A DNA stretch of 64,000 nucleotides, from contig JAWRVZ010000076.1 of the NCBI GenBank assembly GCA_037043235.1, positions 1,736,001-1,800,000 on the forward strand, given 5' to 3'. The notes beneath the pieces were generated by a model. The model worked only from the letters and a program-made list of their open reading frames with translations. It searched no databases and was not told the origin of the DNA. Below are positions 59,501 to 64,000 of the stretch, piece after piece. Within the stretch, counting starts at the first letter, position 1; the number at the start of each line of letters is the position of its first letter. The DNA comes from Rhodeus uyekii (Eukaryota > Chordata > Actinopteri > Cypriniformes > Acheilognathidae). The translations under genes were made by a program, and so were the position numbers.

Positions 59501-61399
59501 AAAAAAATACTGGACGCGCTGTAATTTACTGTAACGCACACTTTACCTTTGATTAGCGTCGCAGCTGGCGTGAAGGAGACGAGGGGGGGGGGGGGGGGGT
59601 TTACTCCACCAGAACATCTGGTAAAATGACTGACGTTCACTATCAGTTTGATTTCGTCTTTTTTCTTTAATATCTTAAAGATTGTGGACATCGAACGGTT
59701 GTAAATCTTTGCCAGATCTGAAACAACTCGTTCATGCTTATCGATAATTTCTTTTTTCAATTCCATAGTTATCATCTCCTTTTTCGTACCTTCTTTCTTT
59801 CTTTCTGCGCGCGAAGATGCTGAGCGTTAGGACTTTTCCACAAAAAATGCGCATGGGCGAGGGAAAAATTCTCTCGCATTCCGATACAATGCTTGTACAC
59901 CAAGTCACTCGTAAACCGAGTTATTACTGTATGCTCACTGCACATAGTAATATATCCTAACACTATATAGACCAACCACTTCAATTGTGACAAATTAGGG
60001 TGATGTCAACTCAAAAGCTCCTTTGAGACTTATGATTGGACTGTAAAAAGAACTAGATTGCAAAAATGGATCCCTGTTATAATAAACAGACGTGAGAGAA
60101 AATGTGATGTAGCACAATATACAATACTGCAGAGTAAATTGTTAGGGTTGCATACTGGTTATTGTTTCATACAGCAATTTAACAAAATAGGATGTACAAA
60201 GTGCAGGTAATTGACATTAAAAACTTTTGGAAAGTTGAGATGTCTTGCTATGTATCATCTAAAATGATTTTAAAACAAAATTCTACATACAAAGTTATAC
60301 ATTTTCTAAGCTCAAATTATTTGAGAGACGGCATAGACAATTTATACTTCTAATAAAAATAATTTGTCACACTTTAAATGCCTTTTAATGATCAGACAAA
60401 GGGCAAAAGGTGATTTATCTGCGCAGAATAGTTGCGTGATCTAAATCACCTTGACATAAATAAAAAGCATGTTATGCGTCAACTACTCATACAGTACCGC
60501 AGTGTAGTATGCCTACACAAACAGGTATAATGTTAGCTTTACCAGGTTTGAGGTGGTCTTTGAGGTAGGGCACCAGGTTGTACTCTTTCAGCAGGAGCTC
60601 CCAGTCCAGGTCAGGTACGGTGAGGTTTGCCATTGTACCCAAGCACTCAATAACAAACTCCTCATCGCCCTCCAGCTTGATCTGAGCTGCCAGATCACCC
60701 ACATAGTCCTGGAGAGTAAATGACACAAAATATGTGTATGGGTAATAAAGATTTCCCATTTTGTACAATTTCAAAAGTGAAAAATATTAGGCCTATCAAA
60801 ATATCTAAAATAAAAAACAGATGGATCATTATCATGTATAAATTATTTTTAGTTTAGCGTTTGACTGTTATAAACGTAATTTCAATAACATGAGTATTTA
60901 GTATTATTTAGTAAGTTTATAATGTGTAACTTGTGACTCTTTATGGAACGGCAGGCATGTTGTATATTACAATGAAGAGCTGTTTTAAGGGTCCATCGTG
61001 TTGCGAGATGTTCCTGATCATTTTCATCAGCAGCGGGTCCCTTAGTTTGAGTGCTCTTTTCATCAGCATCTTCAATCCATTACCTGCAGAGCAAATACAC
61101 CAGTAATAAGTTTCAGCCCGAGATTAATCATAAGTTTTAAGAGACGTCATGTATTATTTATTATAGAAGAGACACAGTCATCACTGATGTGTAACAGTGA
61201 GCTGTATGACATGTAAACACAGATGTTTGTGACAGTGTAGTTCATTGTTGCATGTCATTCCAGGGGAAATTAGATACAGGCTCTTACCCTCACAGATAAT
61301 CTGAGCATTAGTCTTGTTAGCAGCCAAGTTGATGCAGAAGGAAATGAGCTCGGTGTCGATTCTCTCTTCACCATGTTCAAAGAGCATTTGCATGAGCTG
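43744..61399 (-). CDS. kifap3: Kinesin-associated protein 3 (KAP3), C-terminal half (partial)
   Basis: Nine exons on the minus strand: 61288-61399, 60971-61083, 60543-60708, 59060-59185, 57553-57651, 56429-56514, 52514-52679, 52086-52167 and 43744-43828 (TAG at 43744-43746). All phases join, giving 344 residues plus stop. They match vertebrate KIFAP3: armadillo repeats (QLMQMLFEHGEERIDTELIS, MIRNISQHDGP, ECLGTMANLTVPDLDWEL, AEDDLILEVVIMIGTVSMDD), then EYDEEWGKKIQSEKFRWHNS and the tail GRPATAYGFRPDEPFFHGYG. KAP3 is the non-motor subunit of heterotrimeric kinesin-2 (KIF3A/KIF3B) in ciliary and axonal transport. The first exon may begin at 61396 instead, because the acceptor is a tandem AAG/CAG. 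The N-terminal exons lie right of the window. Compared with human, the segment between QNGD and GRPATAYGF is shorter. Confidence 0.95.
44640..46390. other. Repeat-poor part of the last kifap3 intron
   Basis: No exon recognised. 45200-46160 is complex, GC-richer sequence without repeats I know, a candidate for conserved non-coding DNA. The overlapping frames at 45750-46056 lack any family signature. Confidence 0.4.
46391..47540 (-). mobile_element. Tc1-like transposon with broken transposase
   Basis: Left end CCTAAAGGATTATTAGGAAC. Transposase on the minus strand starts at 47463 (MGKKGDLSNFERG), then a single extra T near 47423 shifts the frame, and it continues as LVVGVRWAGLYISQSAQLLG, FSRTTISRVYKEWCENRKTS. 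Further on, VVWSDESRF is the Tc1 catalytic Asp region, in yet another frame. The right end is lost into the AT repeat at 47541. Inactive. Confidence 0.85.
47541..47589. repeat. (TA)n microsatellite
   Basis: About 49 bp of pure TA at the broken end of the Tc1-like element. Confidence 0.95.
47655..47955. repeat. Abundant cyprinid MITE, partial copy
   Basis: CAGTAAAAACAGTAATATTA, CACATGATACTTCATAATTC and ACCCCAAACTTTTGATTGGT: same family as 37660-38098, right portion complete. Confidence 0.75.
49830..50120 (+). repeat. Dispersed cyprinid repeat fragment
   Basis: GAATTGCCAGTTCTACTC, GAAGAACTGGTCCCCCGACT and GCCTTTGGCTTGCTTAGTTG: phrases I recognise from the family whose reversed 3' portion is at 9977. 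Confidence 0.6.
50326..50994 (+). mobile_element. PIF/Harbinger-like non-autonomous element
   Basis: Inverted ends GGCTGTTTTCACAC and TGTGAAAACAGCC enclose about 670 bp. Inside, 50572-50703 reads WFIAEIRCLLEVWADDFINA ... KNSDIYRIISANGSARRG then stop. This resembles the trihelix/MYB-like DNA-binding domain of the second Harbinger protein. The DDE transposase is absent. It lies in the last kifap3 intron. Confidence 0.6.
51254..52007. mobile_element. Tigger/mariner-type non-autonomous element with TA duplication
   Basis: Ends CAGTAGAACCCCGACTTAC and ATAAGTCGGGGTTCTACTG, flanked by TA on both sides. The interior contains GCCTAATCCGTTCCAAGCC, a variant of the (A)TCCGTTCC phrase in the other Tigger copies, but no transposase. 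It lies only about 80 bp from the penultimate kifap3 exon. Confidence 0.85.
53225..53330 (+). repeat. tRNA-derived SINE fragment
   Basis: CTGTCGCTCAATCAATAGAC then ACACCAAGGTCATGGGTTGA: A and B boxes of the same SINE family as at 24995, here in plus orientation and truncated. Confidence 0.6.
53521..53582. repeat. (CT)n(AT)n compound microsatellite
   Basis: A TC run followed by about 40 bp of pure AT. Confidence 0.95.
53583..53800. repeat. Abundant cyprinid MITE, partial copy
   Basis: ATATGCTGATTTTGGTGCTT, AACAGTTGTGCTACTTAATC and GAATAGAAGAGCATTTG match the interior of the family copied at 37660. Confidence 0.65.
54493..54530 (+). repeat. 38-bp intronic block, copy 1
   Basis: CCATCAGGATTTATTGAAAT followed by GAGGGCTCCCATTGAGCA. 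It recurs with one mismatch at 58574-58611 in the same orientation, in a different kifap3 intron. Flanks are unrelated. Confidence 0.9.
54600..54960. other. GC-rich complex intronic block
   Basis: Contrasts with AT-rich surroundings and contains no repeat I recognise. Includes ATGGATTAATCAGCCGAGGC with a homeodomain-type TTAATC core. Candidate conserved enhancer; no coding signature. Confidence 0.35.
55353..55440. repeat. hAT-type MITE fragment
   Basis: CAGGAGTGTCCAATCCTG, TTAGTTCCAACCCCAAATAA and CACCTGAACCAGC: a common fish hAT-derived repeat by recollection. A second fragment (AGGTGTCCAATCCTGCACCT) is at about 19072. Confidence 0.65.
58574..58611 (+). repeat. 38-bp intronic block, copy 2
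   Basis: Differs from 54493-54530 only by A for C in GGGCTCACATTGAGCA. Lies in the intron 57652-59059 of kifap3. Confidence 0.9.
59277..59929 (-). mobile_element. Short Tigger-like element keeping the transposase N terminus
   Basis: Ends CAGTAATACCTCGGTTTATG and CGTAAACCGAGTTATTACTG with TA on both sides. On the minus strand from 59775: MITMELKKEIIDKHERVVSD, LAKIYNRSMSTIFKILKKKD, a CENP-B/pogo-type helix-turn-helix. The frame then drifts into repeat sequence with an 18-base G run at 59583-59600, and the catalytic domain is deleted. It lies in kifap3 intron 59186-60542. Confidence 0.85.
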
Positions 61400-61636
61400 C
61401 TTACACACACACACATACACACCACACAAGAGATCTTTCAAAATTACTATACCCAGGGTATCAACATAAATGTATCATACATCAAAATGTTGAATCACCA
61501 CAATAAAAAAAGTATAGCAGGTCTTAAGATGGAAAATGCACTGAAACAAACAAACAAACAAAAACAAAAAAAAAATCACAGGATTTAGTGGATCACATGC
61601 TTGAAGGCACTCACGGATTAATATAAAAAATTTTCT

Positions 61637-62220
61637 GTAATTAATAATTTACATAATTTACACACACACACACGATTTAGGTTCACCTACTGTATAAATT
61701 AGTGTGATTCCAAAGAAAAGTAGTGAAAAATTAGAACATTTTATTGATTATGTTTAGATTATATTTAGTATAATTCTGATACATAATTATTTATATTTTA
61801 ATAATAAAACTACTTAGAATAATAATTATTTTATTAAGAGTAATACATTTATTTAAAATTATATTTTAAATTAAATATAAAATAATGAGAATAAATAAAA
61901 ATAGCATCCATGTTATAAGTACAATAACAACCACAACAATAATTAAATCCATGTTTTTCCATTTTTCTTGTTGTTTGTTTGTTGTTTGTAAGAATAATGG
62001 GCTGGCACCTGTCAGACAGACGCTTAATGTGATGCCCGGAATAGTGTCACAACAAACATCCTCGGAGTGTGATATCACAATAAACCTATTCAAAACTGAG
62101 GAGTATCGTGCAGCAACCAGAGGGAAAACTAAAGAAATGAAATAAATGATGAAACAGACGGTTCCTGACAGGGAGAGTATTAGTGCTGTCAGTGTTGGCG
62201 AAGGGATTGTTATTTGTGTT
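61637..62220. other. AT-rich intronic sequence, nothing recognised
   Basis: Low-complexity AT-rich DNA with short CA and TTTG runs, within the kifap3 intron that extends off the right edge. Confidence 0.5.
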
Positions 62221-62229
62221 TTTATTCAT

Positions 62230-62834
<605 letters not shown>

Positions 62835-63069
62835 CACAGCTTTGAGTAATTATAGCTAGACCCCTTTGTGGCAGAGGAATGGGTCCAATGCCGGGCCTCT
62901 TCTCGCCAGTTCAGAACCCAGAGTAGCGAGGCCGTTTGATCTAAATCCTCCCTTACAGAAGAGGGTCCAGGCTAGCTGCCAGAGCAGACCTGAGGGACAA
63001 CAGATCTACAGGCAGAAACAGACACACTGACATCAGCTATTGATGAAGAGTCAGGGGAGTCTTCTACAA

Positions 63070-63665
63070 GAGGAAGAATGCAACACAAAAGAATGAATGA
63101 AAGAATACATTTACACAAAATGATAGAAACAACTGAACAAAATTAAAAGATAGAACAACTGAATGACAGAAAGAACAACTGAATGAAAGAAAGAACAAAC
63201 AAAGGAAAGAATGAACAAAAAATGATAGAAACCAAGAATAAAGGAATGAACAACTAACCAAAATTGAAAGATAGAACAAACAAAAAAATCAGACAAAATT
63301 AATGAAAGAACTGACCATGAAACAAATGAAATAAAGAGTAAATTAACAAAAAATTATAGAAACAAGGATTGAAAGAATGAACGAAATTGAGAGACGGAAT
63401 GAACAAACAAATGAATGAAAGAAACAATTGGAAGGAAAGCATTAACAAACCAAGAATAAAGGAATGAACATCTGACCAAAATTGAAAGAGAACAAACTAA
63501 AAATCAGACAAAATTAATGAAATAACTGAAAGAATGAACCAACAAACAAATGAAAGAAAGAGTAAATTAAACAAACAAAAGAATGAAAAAACAAAAAAGA
63601 AAAACTGAAAGAATAAAATAAATTAATAAAAATGAATCAACAAACAAAAAAACATTTAAAAATAA
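63070..63665. repeat. Purine-rich degenerate tandem repeat
   Basis: About 600 bp of shuffled GAATGAA, GAAAGAA, AACAAA and ATAGAA units, with longer echoes such as AACTGAATGAAAGAAAGAA and CCAAGAATAAAGGAATGAAC recurring. The Phe/Ser/Leu-rich minus-strand frames are not genes. Confidence 0.85.
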
Positions 63666-63689
63666 GAAAGAAATACACTGCATACCTCC

Positions 63690-64000
63690 CTGAGGAGTCC
63701 CGCAGCTATTCTGACTGACATCATGCCCAACCGTCTCCAGGCGGATTGGTGGAGCGATTACGTTGAGGAATTTAATGTTTTTTTTAACAAGCATCTGGTA
63801 GGCATTTTCACCCAATTAGAGAAGACAAGCATTTTAAAGATGACAACGCTCGGGCAGAAGTTGTTTCAGAGAAACTGTACCCAGGCAATTGCTGGTGACC
63901 CCACAGAGGCCCCCTCCTATTAAATTAGCTTGGTTATCTCATTAACGCCATGCGAGAGAAAGACAGCACTACAATTAGCCCACTTTACAACACTGTGAGG
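63690..64000. other. Complex intronic block at the right edge
   Basis: Normal-complexity sequence after the purine repeat (GCGGATTGGTGGAGCGATTA and onward). No exon of kifap3 or other family recognised. Possibly conserved non-coding. Confidence 0.3.

Noticed and set aside
63064..63296. Phe/Ser/Leu-rich minus-strand frames resembling membrane proteins
   Set aside because: Produced by the reverse complement of the purine-rich tandem repeat; no start context and no family match.

Overview
This is vertebrate nuclear DNA from a ray-finned fish, most likely a cyprinid (carp, minnow or danio relative). The evidence is four split genes with GT-AG introns whose proteins match well-known vertebrate families, and a dense load of fish-type DNA transposons and MITEs, tRNA-derived SINEs and long CA/CT/AT microsatellites. 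Nothing prokaryotic, no CRISPR array and no operon is present. Almost all long uninterrupted reading frames are chance; the real coding sequence is in short exons that I joined by splice sites and reading phase.

Layout. (1) 1-2980, + strand: the last three exons of an ivns1abp gene (Kelch-repeat C terminus), with 3' UTR and poly(A) signal. (2) 2985-12000: gene-free, holding a tandem array, a large palindromic MITE and a Tigger-like relic. (3) 12005-about 18840, - strand: the complete coding sequence of rnf2 (Ring1B, catalytic RING subunit of PRC1). Its six coding exons join to 336 residues, the human length. (4) 18840-20534: a head-to-head promoter interval. (5) 20535-42580, + strand: a complete niban1 (fam129a) gene whose 14 coding exons join in frame to 862 residues. 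(6) 42590-64000, - strand: the 3' half of kifap3 (kinesin-2 accessory subunit KAP3), nine exons from the armadillo region to the stop; the 5' half lies beyond the right edge.

The genes do not form a pathway. The order and relative orientation of ivns1abp, rnf2 and niban1 match what I recall of human 1q25, so this looks like conserved vertebrate synteny with kifap3 brought next to it. ivns1abp and rnf2 are tail-to-tail, rnf2 and niban1 head-to-head, niban1 and kifap3 tail-to-tail.

I found no new enzymatic or defence system. The most interesting material is in the repeats. A hAT element carrying a tRNA-Ser relic sits inside a Tigger element, and the insertion can be proved from its target duplication and a second Tigger copy in this window. 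A tandem array resembles the ends of a local MITE family. There is a near-perfect 265-bp palindrome and a decayed Harbinger MYB-like fragment. A 38-bp block, nearly identical, occurs in two kifap3 introns.
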